64,000 nucleotides of DNA from Gloeothece verrucosa PCC 7822 (GCF_000147335.1 NC_014533.1:434001-498000); one strand, 5' to 3'; shown: positions 35,318 to 44,719, counted from the first letter of the stretch. Numbers and translations: made by a program. Notes: a model not told the origin generated them from the sequence alone.

Positions 35318-36439
35318 TTATAAAAAGCCTTCAAATCGGTCAATATCAAACTGTTCTTTAGCTACTTCTGCGCCAATTTGTTGCAAAAAATTGATTTGAT
35401 CAACACAATCCATCTTTTTAAGAGCTTTTAACTGCTGTGGGCTAGGTGATAAGCCTAAAGCTTTTAATCGTGATTCCTCAAAGGAAGCATTAAAGCGATA
35501 ATAAGTTAAAAATTTGTCTTTAAGTTTCTCAGCATCGACATGAGGAAAGGTTTGTTCTTTAACAACTTTGTTTGTCTTTCGAGCGAATCTATTAGGTTGG
35601 TAACTAATCAGTTGAAGAATTTGATTTTGGCCTACATTAGCATCGTCCATTAAGCGTGTCACTAAATAGGGGGCCCAATCAAGAGCGGTATAATTTGCAG
35701 CCTTTCCTACAGGAATGTTCTCATAAGCAAATCCTGTACCAATAGAAACCAGCAAAAGTTTATCGGCTCCTACTTCCCATCCTAATTTATCTTTTTCATA
35801 AGCTTGAAGAAAAAGTTGAAAAGAAGGATTGTTATATAAACTTACTCCCCCATCTATAAATTCATAGGCGCGTTGTCCAATCGTAAAACGATGGGGCGGA
35901 AAAAAAGTTGGAGCCGCCGAACTGGCACGAACAATATCTCGCAGTTTCACTTGAGAATTTTCTGAGTAAAGATAACTTTCCTGATTATTATCAAAAAACC
36001 GTGTCTGTCCTGTGGTAGCATTTTTAGTAGTGATGCTTAAATAACATTTTAATGTTGAATCGCCTAAAGTGGTTTCCTGAAAAACTTCAAGGAGTTTTTT
36101 TTCTAAATTGGTAGGATCGTACTGATTATAAAGCTTTCTGAGTCCAGGTATTTGAGCCAGCCAATGTTTTTGAAAAATGTTAACGCCATCAAGTTCATAT
36201 AAAGATAACAAATCGGTGGTAGAAAGCCCTTTGGCAATACCGGCTGCTAAAATTGAGCCGGTTGAAGTGCCTCCAACCAAATCAAAAAAATCTCCTAATC
36301 GGTATAATGGATCTTGATAATGAGTCTGCAAAGCTTTTTCAATTTCTACTAAAATTTTAGCAGACAGAGTGCCGCGAATGCCTCCTCCGTCCAGGGATAA
36401 AATTCTTTTTACTCGAGAATTTTTAGAATGAGTTGACAT
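35318..36439 (-). CDS. Patatin-like phospholipase
   Basis: Patatin fold with the catalytic dyad: glycine-rich oxyanion loop LSLDGGGIRGTLSAK (residues 15-28), nucleophile Ser59 in GTSTG, and Asp196 in FIDGG. Patatin enzymes hydrolyse acyl chains from membrane lipids. No signal peptide, so it is cytoplasmic or membrane-associated. The 373 residues cover the patatin domain plus a helical C-terminal extension (VDQINFLQQIGAEVAKEQFD). Similar enzymes serve as effectors in antiphage or interbacterial systems, but no such partner is encoded next to it. Start by the ATG at 36439. Confidence 0.9.
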   Translation of the reverse strand: MSTHSKNSRVKRILSLDGGGIRGTLSAKILVEIEKALQTHYQDPLYRLGDFFDLVGGTSTGSILAAGIAKGLSTTDLLSLYELDGVNIFQKHWLAQIPGLRKLYNQYDPTNLEKKLLEVFQETTLGDSTLKCYLSITTKNATTGQTRFFDNNQESYLYSENSQVKLRDIVRASSAAPTFFPPHRFTIGQRAYEFIDGGVSLYNNPSFQLFLQAYEKDKLGWEVGADKLLLVSIGTGFAYENIPVGKAANYTALDWAPYLVTRLMDDANVGQNQILQLISYQPNRFARKTNKVVKEQTFPHVDAEKLKDKFLTYYRFNASFEESRLKALGLSPSPQQLKALKKMDCVDQINFLQQIGAEVAKEQFDIDRFEGFL

Positions 36440-36653
36440 ATTGGTTGTTTGTTTCTATTTAATCTTTTTATAGCTTATAAATCTTGAAAAAAAGCACATT
36501 TTTTTTTAAAATTAAAAAAATTTACAAAAATTTAAAAAAGTTTTTTAAGTTGTTTATCGAAAATCTTAAAAAAAGTTAGGATTTTTATTCGTTTTAGCTG
36601 AAAAAAATTTATGATTGAGATACTAGCTTTATCGTTACTCAACGATATTTAAT

Positions 36654-37619
36654 ATGCTCAAAAAAACTTTTGTGAAAATTTATATTAAGTTAGGGCTTGG
36701 TTTGCTGATTAGTGTATTGTTCTGGGTTTTAATGATGCCCATTGTTTTTTCAGTCAGGGCACAAGAAATACCTATCAATGTTGGCAACTTGGGCAGTGTA
36801 CATCTGCTTTTAGGTAATCCTTCTGATGCCTCCCTTGATGGTAGCGACCCAAATAATTTACTAATGATTAAGCGGCAGTACGCCTTGTCTTATAACGGTA
36901 GCAAATCTATTGCTAATTGGGTTAGTTGGCAGTTAGGCTCAGAATGGCTCGGAGAGGAAACGCGCTGTCAAAACCCCCCAGGCAGGGATTATTTTCGGCC
37001 AGATACAGCCCTTCCTAGCGGTTATAACCCTGTTTTTTCTGAGGATTATACAGGAACTGGATTTGATAGAGGACATATAATTCCCTCTTCAGACCGCACA
37101 AACAATCACACTGATAATTGTGCTACTTTTCTAATGACTAATATCATGCCTCAGTCCCCTGATGTCAATCAAGGTCCTTGGAAAACTCTAGAAGAACAAG
37201 GACGATATCTTGTCAATGAAGAAAACAAAAAACTTTACATTATTGCTGGAGGAACTGGTAAGGGCGGAGAGGGACGTGAAGGGTTTAAATATTCTTTTAC
37301 AGGTAAAAGGTCCCTAAATACTATTGCCGTGCCTGCTAGTTCTTGGAAGGTGATGGTGGTGTTAGAGCAGCCACAAATGGGATTGGCAGAAATTACCGAA
37401 AATACCCGCATTATAGCCGTTAATATGCCGCATAAGCAGGGAGTGAGAGGGGACTGTTGGAATGTCAAAGAAAACGGTTCTTTTAAGTACATAACCTCTG
37501 TAGATGAAATTGAAAAACTGACCGGCTACGATCTTTTAAGTAATCTACCAAAAGAAATCCAAGATGTAATTGAGGCTAAAGCTGATGAGGGTTTAGGTTT
37601 CAATAGCTGTAGTCTTTAG
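36654..37619 (+). CDS. nucA: Secreted sugar-non-specific nuclease NucA
   Basis: Signal peptide or membrane anchor (residues 8-36), then a DNA/RNA non-specific endonuclease closely matching Anabaena NucA: SVHLLLGNPSDAS, NYLM-like LLMIKRQYALSY, and the active site FDRGHIIPSSDR with His141. Asn172 (VNQGPW) and Glu180 lie at the positions expected for the metal site. It cleaves DNA and RNA with Mg2+ or Mn2+ outside the cell. Compared with NucA it has Cys105, Cys156 and two further Cys (GDCWNV, SCSL) that could form disulphides. Its 3' end overlaps the 3' end of the convergent gene for its inhibitor by 27 bp, so antisense interference between the two transcripts is possible. Confidence 0.93.
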   Translation: MLKKTFVKIYIKLGLGLLISVLFWVLMMPIVFSVRAQEIPINVGNLGSVHLLLGNPSDASLDGSDPNNLLMIKRQYALSYNGSKSIANWVSWQLGSEWLGEETRCQNPPGRDYFRPDTALPSGYNPVFSEDYTGTGFDRGHIIPSSDRTNNHTDNCATFLMTNIMPQSPDVNQGPWKTLEEQGRYLVNEENKKLYIIAGGTGKGGEGREGFKYSFTGKRSLNTIAVPASSWKVMVVLEQPQMGLAEITENTRIIAVNMPHKQGVRGDCWNVKENGSFKYITSVDEIEKLTGYDLLSNLPKEIQDVIEAKADEGLGFNSCSL

Positions 37620-38039
37620 CCCAATAATTTCGCCATTAGCCGCTTTACCGACAATGTAAATAGCGATTTCCACCTCTCCAAATCGATAAACTTTTAGGTC
37701 TGTGAGGTGGTCTTTCATTATTTTCATGAGGTTTCTTTGTTTAGCGGCTTCTTGTTTTTCCTCTTCTCCATACCAGTCAGGGTCAGGCGCATCAAGATTA
37801 AAAAAATCATCAAAGGCCACTTCAGAGCAAGGAGTCCCCTCGGAAATGTTGGCTTTTTGGGCGATTAAATCTTTTGTGAGGGGAACGTTAGGATTATCCC
37901 AATGAATAACTTCATAAGGGTAGTCTGACTCGCTTATATAGACTAATCCTTCTGAAGCCTTTGATAATTTGGTTACCAGAGGGTTTGAGGTTGTAAGATT
38001 CATACCTAAAGCATCTAATTTAACTACTTTTAATATCAT
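37593..38039 (-). CDS. nuiA: Nuclease A inhibitor NuiA
   Basis: Matches the NuiA family through KASEGLVYISESDYPYEV, DPDWYGEEEK and VYRFGEVEIAIYIVGKA. Glu37 (ISE-S-D-Y-P) occupies the position of Glu24 of Anabaena NuiA, which reaches the nuclease metal site. The protein protects the cell from NucA that has not been exported. It is convergent with nucA, the 3' ends overlapping by 27 bp. Its ATG overlaps the stop of the upstream MMADHC-like gene in an ATGA, so the two are translationally coupled. An alternative ATG at 38003 (MNLTTSN) would give a length closer to NuiA of Anabaena. Confidence 0.92.
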   Translation of the reverse strand: MILKVVKLDALGMNLTTSNPLVTKLSKASEGLVYISESDYPYEVIHWDNPNVPLTKDLIAQKANISEGTPCSEVAFDDFFNLDAPDPDWYGEEEKQEAAKQRNLMKIMKDHLTDLKVYRFGEVEIAIYIVGKAANGEIIGLKTTAIET

Positions 38040-38551
38040 GCCTGATTCGGGCGAAATTGTAATCCATCGATATAATTACCTTTTTGCGCTCCCGTATTAT
38101 CGACGATAAGCGGCTGAATTTTTGATGCAGGAGCTAAACTCATCAGTACCCCAGGATAAACCGCAGTTCCCCAACTGGGATGGTCAAGAGACTTGCAGAG
38201 ATTCTGTTTAATAATAGGAATCTGCCGCAACTGATGGATGACTTGACAATCATCATGAGACTGACTCCCTTGTCTAGAAAAAAGCGCATAGCCAGAACGA
38301 GGATCGATGATATCTGTTAAAAACCTTTGTTCATCTAAGCTACGACACAAAGCATAGCTAAAATCCAGAAATTTTTGGCGTAAAAAGTCTTTTTCTGCTT
38401 CTATATCAGCGCCTTGGTTAATGAGTGCAACCTGTGAGCGTTGCAGAACAATAATAACTGACACAGGCGGCGATTCCCAATCCGGTAAAAAACTTTTGAA
38501 ATTATTTTTAACATAGTCAGTAGGAGAATGAACAAAAATTTCAGCTTCCAT
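38036..38551 (-). CDS. MMADHC-like (methylmalonic aciduria type D-like) protein
   Basis: 171 residues with the pattern of cyanobacterial proteins annotated as methylmalonic aciduria and homocystinuria type D-like: EIFVHSPTDYVKNNFKSFL, DWESPPVSVIIVLQRSQV, LTDIIDPRSGYALFSR and HPSWGTAVYPGVLMS. In animals MMADHC routes cobalamin; the bacterial proteins lack an established function. It is coupled to nuiA by an ATGA overlap, so the two are expressed together, an unexplained link between a nuclease inhibitor and a B12-trafficking fold. Assignment by motif recall, moderate confidence. Confidence 0.7.
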   Translation of the reverse strand: MEAEIFVHSPTDYVKNNFKSFLPDWESPPVSVIIVLQRSQVALINQGADIEAEKDFLRQKFLDFSYALCRSLDEQRFLTDIIDPRSGYALFSRQGSQSHDDCQVIHQLRQIPIIKQNLCKSLDHPSWGTAVYPGVLMSLAPASKIQPLIVDNTGAQKGNYIDGLQFRPNQA

Positions 38552-38729
38552 ATTAAGTAAATCTTAAGATAATAATAGTGGACTGACACAGCTAAAATGA
38601 GGTAATCGGTTTTGAGATTGTTCGGCGGCAAAAATTAAAAACAATGATTTTATGTCAAGGAAAGCATAATTAAGGGTAAAATGGCAACAGGCAACAGCCA
38701 ATAATTTCACTGAATTAGCGAGAAAAGCA

Positions 38730-39629
38730 ATGAGTGTTATTTACGATCTTGAACATATTACTACCTATCGCTATCGCAATCCTGTGACATTCGGTGAACA
38801 CCGGGCAATTTTTTTACCCAGTGCAAATTATGGGGGTCGTATCTTAAATTACTCACTTTCTACCAATGTGCCCTCTAAAATTCGTTGGATGATGGACACT
38901 CTTTCTAACAATGTGGCGCTGATAGAATTTAGCGAAGCCTCTAAAGAACTGATCGTTACTTCTCGCTTAAGAGGTGAGCATTTTGGCATCAAAGCGATTA
39001 CTGAGTTTCCCTTAGATGAGCGAGCTAAAGAAATTCCGGTGCAATATACTCCTGATGAGTGGGTAGATTTGGCCATGTTTATGCGTCCCCATGCTGAAGA
39101 TCCTGATGGTAGCCTAGCGGCTTGGACGAAACACTTTGTGGCAGGGGATCAAGATGACACCCTCGATGTATTGCAACGGATGATGGATACTATTTGGAAC
39201 ACCATGACTTATCAGATGCGCGATACAGAAGGAACTCAGTCCCCGGGTGAAACCTTGCGCTTACAGTCAGGGTCTTGTCGAGACTATGCCTGGTTGATGA
39301 TAGAGGCATTGCGGCGCTTAGGACTTGCCTGTCGTTTTGTCAGTGGCTATCTCTACGATGCGGCACTCGATGGGGGCGAAATTGGAATGGCTGGTTCTGG
39401 AGCAACCCATGCTTGGTTGCAAGTATATCTGCCGGGTGCCGGCTGGCGTGCCTATGACCCTACCAACCGAATTACAGCAGGTTTTGATCTCATCCGAGTG
39501 GCTATCGCTCGTCATCCGGCCCAGGTTATTCCTTTGGCGGGTTCTTGGTTTGGTGAAGCACAAGATTATTTAGGCATGGATGTAAAAGTGTCTATTCGTA
39601 AGCTTGCTAGTCTTCCTGAATTTGAATGA
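38730..39629 (+). CDS. Transglutaminase-family protein
   Basis: N-terminal Bact_transglu_N domain (DLEHITTYRYRNPVTFGEHR, residues 5-85) and a transglutaminase-like core with the full triad: Cys183 (SGSCRDYAWLM), His227 (ATHAWLQVYLP) and Asp243 (AYDPTN). No signal peptide; cytoplasmic. Such proteins act as peptidases or amide-forming enzymes; some bacterial members sit beside alpha-E or circularly permuted ATP-grasp genes, which are absent here. Single gene followed by the arylsulfatase on the same strand after 160 bp. Confidence 0.92.
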   Translation: MSVIYDLEHITTYRYRNPVTFGEHRAIFLPSANYGGRILNYSLSTNVPSKIRWMMDTLSNNVALIEFSEASKELIVTSRLRGEHFGIKAITEFPLDERAKEIPVQYTPDEWVDLAMFMRPHAEDPDGSLAAWTKHFVAGDQDDTLDVLQRMMDTIWNTMTYQMRDTEGTQSPGETLRLQSGSCRDYAWLMIEALRRLGLACRFVSGYLYDAALDGGEIGMAGSGATHAWLQVYLPGAGWRAYDPTNRITAGFDLIRVAIARHPAQVIPLAGSWFGEAQDYLGMDVKVSIRKLASLPEFE

Positions 39630-39789
39630 GCAGTATAGCCAACAGGCAAGCGGCACTTATGCAAAAAAATTGAGGCAAAAGTTAATTATAGTTAATCAGT
39701 AAATTTAATTTAAGCTATTGAACAAAAGTTTTTAGCTGGATTTATGCTTAAAAATGTTTAAATCAAAACTTTCCACAAGAGGTTAATTT

Positions 39790-42144
39790 ATGTCGTTGCG
39801 TGAATACAAACCAGGAAACACTTTTCCGGGTATTATAGGACGTACAGTGGATAAGTCTAGCCCTGCTTGGCCAGAGCCTTTGCGAGCTAAAGAAGGTACC
39901 CCCAATGTGCTATTTATCGTACTGGATGATACTGGGTTTGGTCAATTTGGTTGTTATGGAAGTCCGATCCAAACGCCTAATTTAGATGCACTCGCCGCTA
40001 ACGGTTTGCGGTACAATAATGTACATACCACAGCACTCTGTTCTCCCACCCGCTCTTGTCTTCTCACTGGACGCAACCATCATTCTAACGCTATGGCCTG
40101 TATTACCGAAGGCTCCACCGGTTATCCTGGTAGTAATGGGAATATTCCCTTTGAAAATGGGTTTCTTTCCGAAATTTTACTACAGAAAGGTTATAACACC
40201 TATGCGATTGGAAAATGGCATTTAACCCCCGCAGAGCAAATCTCGGCAGCCGGACCTTATGATCGTTGGCCGCTTGGTCGTGGTTTTGAGCGTTTTTATG
40301 GCTTTTTGGGGGGCGAAACTCACCAATATTATCCAGAATTAGTTTATGATAACCACACCGTCAATCCCGAAACAACGCCAGAAGAAGGCTACCATTTCAA
40401 CGAAGATATAGTAGACAAAGCCATTAGTTTTATCGCTGATGCCAAGCAAATTGCTCCTAATAAACCGTTTTTTATGTATTTTTGTCCGGGTGCAATGCAC
40501 GCGCCTCATCATGTCCCTAAACAATGGGCCGATCGCTACGCCGGACAGTTTGACGATGGTTGGGAAGCCTACCGCGAAAAGGTTTTTGCTCGTCAAAAGG
40601 AATTAGACATCATTCCTAGTAATACAGAACTGTCCCGGCATGATCCCGATGTCCCTCGCTGGGGTTCCCTTGCCGCAGACGAAAAGCGGCTTTATGCCCG
40701 GATGATGGAAGTATTTGCTGGCTTTTTCACCCATACGGATTACCATATTGGCCGTTTACTGGACTTCCTCAAAACCATCGGCGAGTTCGAGAATACGATT
40801 ATTATGGTTATTTCGGATAATGGAGCCAGTGCTGAAGGGGGTCCTAAAGGTTCAGTCAATGAACACCTCTTTTTTAACAATATACCCGAATCTTTAGCAG
40901 AAAATCTTAAAGCACTCGATAAGCTAGGCACGCCAGAAAGCTTTAATCATTATGCTTGGGGTTGGACTTGGGCGGGTAATACCCCTTTCCGTCGTTGGAA
41001 ACGAGAAACTTACCGGGGAGGAATTAGCGATCCTTTGATCATTCATTGGCCTAAAGGAATTCAAGCTAAAGGAGAAATCCGTACTCAGTACGCGCACGCC
41101 ATAGATTTAGTCCCAACCGTGCTAGAGTTACTCAACATTGAACCCCCCCCTACCATCAGGGGTGTCACTCAATCTCCCATTGAAGGAGTCAGTTTTGCTC
41201 ATACTTTTGATCATGCTGATGCACCCTCTAAGCATCTGACTCAGTATTTTGAAATGATGGGACATCGTTCTCTGTATCATGAGGGTTGGCGGGCGGTTTG
41301 TCCTTGGCCGGGTCCGTCACTGGCTGAAGCCGGAAAACCTTTTGGTACGCCAATTTTAGCCGAAACCCTCACTGAACTAGATACCCATCACTGGGAACTG
41401 TATCACGTGGACGAAGATTTTGCGGAAAATTATAATATTGCGGCTGATCATTCTCCTAAGCTGATTGAAATGGTGGCCACTTGGTATGTAGAGGCGGGTA
41501 AATATAAGGTGTTGCCTGTGGATGGAAGGCTTATACAACGAATAGCCGAAGAACGCCCCCAAATTGCGCCTAATCGGACTTCTTATACTTATTATCCCAA
41601 TACTCAAGGAATTCCGGCTAATTGTGCCGTCAAAGTGCTAAATCGTTCCCATAGTATTACGGCTGAGGTGGAAATCCCTCAAGGTGGCGCACAAGGAATA
41701 TTATTGGCTCATGGAGGTAATGATACCGGCTACTCTTTTTATGTCCAAGGAGGTAAACTGCACTGGGTGCATAACTATGTGGGACGAGCGCACTATCATG
41801 TAGAATCTCTGGAGTTAATTCCAGAAGGCCGCCATCAGTTACGCTTTGAGTTTGAAGTGACGGGACCGCCAGATTTGGCGAAGGGCAAAGGCACCCCGGG
41901 GCGTGCCCAACTTTATATTGATAGAAAGCTTGTGGGACAAATAGAAGTCCCTGTGACCACTCCTTTAGCACTCGGTGTGGTGAGTAGTTTAACTTGTGGA
42001 ATAGCTCCGGGTTCCCCTGTCACACCAGATTATCAACCTCCCTTTAAGTTTACAGGTAAACTTGATCAGGTCACGGTGGATGTAAGCGGAGATTTGATTC
42101 AAGATAGCGAAGCCGAAATGCGTATGATTATGGCGCGACAGTAG
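39790..42144 (+). CDS. Arylsulfatase (type I sulfatase)
   Basis: 784 residues. The formylglycine motif is Cys84-Ser-Pro-Thr-Arg88 (TTALCSPTRSCLLTG); the metal-binding Asp46-Asp47 lies in LFIVLDDTGFG; IGKWHLTP follows downstream and IMVISDNGAS supplies another metal ligand region. Residues from about 590 form a C-terminal beta domain (VEIPQGGAQGILLAHGGNDTG) found in the long arylsulfatases. No signal peptide, so cytoplasmic action on small sulphate esters is likely. Activity needs conversion of the Cys to formylglycine by a separate enzyme, not seen here. Preceded by an AGAGG ribosome site. Confidence 0.95.
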   Translation: MSLREYKPGNTFPGIIGRTVDKSSPAWPEPLRAKEGTPNVLFIVLDDTGFGQFGCYGSPIQTPNLDALAANGLRYNNVHTTALCSPTRSCLLTGRNHHSNAMACITEGSTGYPGSNGNIPFENGFLSEILLQKGYNTYAIGKWHLTPAEQISAAGPYDRWPLGRGFERFYGFLGGETHQYYPELVYDNHTVNPETTPEEGYHFNEDIVDKAISFIADAKQIAPNKPFFMYFCPGAMHAPHHVPKQWADRYAGQFDDGWEAYREKVFARQKELDIIPSNTELSRHDPDVPRWGSLAADEKRLYARMMEVFAGFFTHTDYHIGRLLDFLKTIGEFENTIIMVISDNGASAEGGPKGSVNEHLFFNNIPESLAENLKALDKLGTPESFNHYAWGWTWAGNTPFRRWKRETYRGGISDPLIIHWPKGIQAKGEIRTQYAHAIDLVPTVLELLNIEPPPTIRGVTQSPIEGVSFAHTFDHADAPSKHLTQYFEMMGHRSLYHEGWRAVCPWPGPSLAEAGKPFGTPILAETLTELDTHHWELYHVDEDFAENYNIAADHSPKLIEMVATWYVEAGKYKVLPVDGRLIQRIAEERPQIAPNRTSYTYYPNTQGIPANCAVKVLNRSHSITAEVEIPQGGAQGILLAHGGNDTGYSFYVQGGKLHWVHNYVGRAHYHVESLELIPEGRHQLRFEFEVTGPPDLAKGKGTPGRAQLYIDRKLVGQIEVPVTTPLALGVVSSLTCGIAPGSPVTPDYQPPFKFTGKLDQVTVDVSGDLIQDSEAEMRMIMARQ

Positions 42145-42233
42145 GTTTTTAAAGGCAAGAGGCAATAAATCATCAGTAATCAAAAAATTTCTGCTGTTAC
42201 GCTTGGCGTTTTTTAATCGTTAAAATTGTTTTT

Positions 42234-42369
42234 AAGTACCTGGACAAAATTAAAGTTAACTGTTTGGTAAGGGAACAGGGAACAGGAAAGGCTTTCAAGG
42301 CTTTTACATTTCTTAACATCATGTACACGGAGTGGCGCGGAGCTAGGCTTGATTTATGTCCAGGTACTT
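42234..42369 (+). repeat. Repeat family C, copy with both ends
   Basis: AAGTACCTGGACAAAATTAA at the left and TTATGTCCAGGTACTT at the right are inverted ends. The interior shares AAAGTTAACTGT, GGGAACAGG and TTTTACATTTCTTAAC with the copies at 48605 and, inverted, 15999. Confidence 0.8.
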
Positions 42370-42497
42370 GTCTTTTCTCGGATGCCTGTACTATAGTCAA
42401 TCTATGAGTAAATTACAAATTCTACAAAAATAATACGGGAGGGTGAGAGCCTCCGATTTATGCTCCTTCGCACCGCGAGGGACCCGATGAAACCCGA

Positions 42498-42632
42498 CTA
42501 TTCTGTCGTATCCTGAACAAACCGCCTAATAGCCTCTCTAATAAGCTCATTGATTGACCTTTCTGTCTTGACTGATAAATCTTTTAATTCCTTGTACTCT
42601 TTGTCTGAGAGCCTCAGATTATATCTTTGCAT
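42498..42632 (-). CDS. Ribbon-helix-helix (CopG-type) protein, 44 aa
   Basis: Translation MQRYNLRLSDKEYKELKDLS, then VKTERSINELIREAIRRFVQ, is a complete ribbon-helix-helix fold: a short DNA-reading strand (YNLRL), then two helices separated by the ERSINEL turn. Such proteins dimerise on DNA and often repress their own promoter. It stands alone; the intergenic sequence on either side is filled with repeat C and B copies, so it may be left over from a mobile element or a toxin-antitoxin pair. No toxin gene is adjacent. It is too small to be found by length-filtered gene callers. Confidence 0.65.
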   Translation of the reverse strand: MQRYNLRLSDKEYKELKDLSVKTERSINELIREAIRRFVQDTTE

Positions 42633-42728
42633 AATGCCATAAATATGTTAATATGGGATTATTTTAACACTGTAGGATGAAAAACTCCAGAACAAAAAAC
42701 GCAGAGTTAATAATCTGAACCATAACAA

Positions 42729-42825
42729 CTAACAAATTATTAGGGTTTGAGATTGTCCGCGATCCTTCGCAAGGCTCGCTTGGGACATAAAATCGTTGTT
42801 TTTAATTGAGAGTGCGTAACTCCTA
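42729..42825 (+). repeat. Repeat family B, copy 3 (left end eroded)
   Basis: Shares TTAGGGTTTGAGATTGTCCG, GATCCTTCGC, GACATAAAATCGTTG and the right end GAGTGCGTAACTCCT with copies 2, 4 and 5. The left ACTTACGCAC end is not recognisable. Confidence 0.7.
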
Positions 42826-42841
42826 ATATTTTTGTTGACCA

Positions 42842-43909
42842 CTAAGGATTGACAATTTGATAAACTACTTCTCCTCCACTATAAAAAGGTCGATAGGTAA
42901 CGCCCGCATATTGATAGTAAGTAATTCCGTTGATCGTGGTTGTGGTGTATCCTGGAGGAAGAATAGGAACGGTTGCACCCACAGGGGCATTAACCACAAC
43001 ATACCCATTATTACTCTGACTATAAAAACTCCCATTGGCGTAGTAATAGGGCGTATTATTAGCATAAATAGTGGTATAGCCTGGCGGTAAAGTAGCCGCA
43101 GAAGCTCCCACCGCTAACCCAGTAGCAAAACCCGCACCTATGCCACTAGGATAATAGCCGCTATGGCCGGGATAATAATATCCATCATTCCAACCATTAT
43201 TTTTCCAATAGTTCTGGCTGTTTTCTTGAAGATTATTAGCGGCATTAATACGATTCTGTTGATATTCATTGCCGGCATTAATACGATTTTGTTGATATTG
43301 ATCAGCCGCATTAATACGGTTTTGTTGAAGATTGTCTACATTTTGATTATAGGTATTAAAATCATTCTGACGATTTTGTTCGGCAGTATTGTAGTCACTC
43401 TGACGATTTTGTTCGGCAGTATTGTAGTCACTCTGACGATTTTGTTCGGTAGTATTGTAATCACTTTGGCGATTTTGTTCATAATCAGAACGATTTTGCT
43501 GGACACTATTGAAGTCATTTTGCCGATTTTGTTCTGTGGAGTTGATTTCATTTTGGCGGCTTTGCTGATATTGACTGCGGTTTTGATTAAAGTTGTTATC
43601 AAAATTTTGAAAACTCCCAGAGAAGCGATCACTTGAGAGACTTTGACCGGAATTTAAATCAAAACCAGAACGGTTAAAATCTCCATCTGAACCTGAAATT
43701 GAACCTTGTCCCCGAAAATCGCCACCAAATCCCCCGCGATTAAAGTCGCCAAATCCTCCTCCATGAAAACCGCCAAAGCCGCTAAATCCTCCACCAAAAC
43801 CACCACCAAATCGGTCTGCATAAGCGGCATCAACTGATAGGGTAAAACTAAAACTGGCAACTAGAAGGACTAAGCCTGAAAAAGCCATTTTTGGATTTAA
43901 TAAACTCAT
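42842..43909 (-). CDS. Secreted protein with Gly/Phe-rich and 11-residue repeats (DUF6515-like)
   Basis: Signal peptide (residues 1-31, ending DAAYA|D), a Gly/Phe/Asp-rich stretch (RFGGGFGGGFSGFGGFHGG), then about ten copies of an 11-residue unit of the form NRQSDYNTAEQ (residues about 108-235) that predict a long helical rod. The C-terminal part has two related LPPGYTT...YYY modules with GVTYRP and VVYQIV, matching DUF6515-type envelope proteins. The DNA of the rod is repeated every 33 bp, so copy number may vary between strains. It starts a - strand run with the DUF2092 and DUF2808 genes transcribed the same way, suggesting a shared envelope role. Confidence 0.8.
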   Translation of the reverse strand: MSLLNPKMAFSGLVLLVASFSFTLSVDAAYADRFGGGFGGGFSGFGGFHGGGFGDFNRGGFGGDFRGQGSISGSDGDFNRSGFDLNSGQSLSSDRFSGSFQNFDNNFNQNRSQYQQSRQNEINSTEQNRQNDFNSVQQNRSDYEQNRQSDYNTTEQNRQSDYNTAEQNRQSDYNTAEQNRQNDFNTYNQNVDNLQQNRINAADQYQQNRINAGNEYQQNRINAANNLQENSQNYWKNNGWNDGYYYPGHSGYYPSGIGAGFATGLAVGASAATLPPGYTTIYANNTPYYYANGSFYSQSNNGYVVVNAPVGATVPILPPGYTTTTINGITYYQYAGVTYRPFYSGGEVVYQIVNP

Positions 43910-43951
43910 TTTTTTCCTCCTATAAAATTACTTAGACAATTAATTAAACTG

Positions 43952-44719
43952 TTAACGATTCGAGCTTTTAGCCGGTATAAATTCAATTTTAACGGCATTT
44001 TCTGGCGGCTTAAACGAGAAAATTTGAGGATTAAGTTGTTTTTGGTTAAAGTTCCAATTGCTAAATTCTACAATATATTGAGGAGCCGCCGTTAAATTTT
44101 TGTAGGTAATAACTAGCTTATGAACTAGGGGTTTTTTGCCATCTTCTATCCAAATTTGCCAATCAATATTTTGTTCGGTAAAGGCTAGATGGTGAGTCGG
44201 TATTCCCTTGAGAGAGACTAAACCGAGATAAAACCCTTTTTGAATATTCCGACTAAAGGCGGCTGTAGGATCACTATAGGCGAAATCGGCCAAAGGCACC
44301 AGAAAACCATAGTCTTTAAGGGTTTTATTGAGAGTGTCATCAATAGTCGGGGGAGCCGCAAAACTACCATAGAGGTTTTGCCCTTTATCAAACAGAGTAA
44401 AGTTTTTGCCATTGTAATAAAAGCTTACATTCCGTCGATCACCTGTATAATCAATTCGTAAATGATTCGGCCGTTCAACCCATAGGTTAGCTGTGGCATG
44501 ATATTGCAATTTTAGGTCTGGCGGCATGACATCATCAAAAGTTATTTGAGCTTGAAAATTATAATTTTGAGAAACTTTTAAATAATGACTTGCTTGGCTC
44601 AAAATTTCTTGGGCACGAGGATCGATTTGTTGCTGAGTTTGGGCCTGGGTAATTAAGGGAATTCCCGAAGCAATTAAACCAGTAATCAAAAAAGGACTTA
44701 ATTTTTTTAATGCTATCAT
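43952..44719 (-). CDS. DUF2092 periplasmic protein, LolA-like
   Basis: Signal peptide (cleavage near ITQA|Q) then a DUF2092 domain: DPRAQEILSQASHYLK, ANLWVERPNHLRIDYTGD, FYYNGKNFTLFDKGQNLYG. The fold is an open beta-sheet related to LolA and LppX and would bind a hydrophobic ligand or lipoprotein in the periplasm. It lies 43 bp upstream of the 355-aa Gly-rich protein gene in the same direction, probably an operon. Known members pair with DUF6515-like partners in other bacteria (recall), consistent with this arrangement. Function otherwise unknown. Confidence 0.85.
   Translation of the reverse strand: MIALKKLSPFLITGLIASGIPLITQAQTQQQIDPRAQEILSQASHYLKVSQNYNFQAQITFDDVMPPDLKLQYHATANLWVERPNHLRIDYTGDRRNVSFYYNGKNFTLFDKGQNLYGSFAAPPTIDDTLNKTLKDYGFLVPLADFAYSDPTAAFSRNIQKGFYLGLVSLKGIPTHHLAFTEQNIDWQIWIEDGKKPLVHKLVITYKNLTAAPQYIVEFSNWNFNQKQLNPQIFSFKPPENAVKIEFIPAKSSNR

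Noticed and set aside
35318-36439. Patatin considered as effector of a CBASS-type defence system.
   Set aside because: No cyclase or ancillary genes lie next to it.
43163-43636. Long + strand frame opposite the repeat-rich envelope protein.
   Set aside because: It is the antisense of the 33-bp repeats; the Ile-rich translation reflects the Asn/Gln codons on the other strand.
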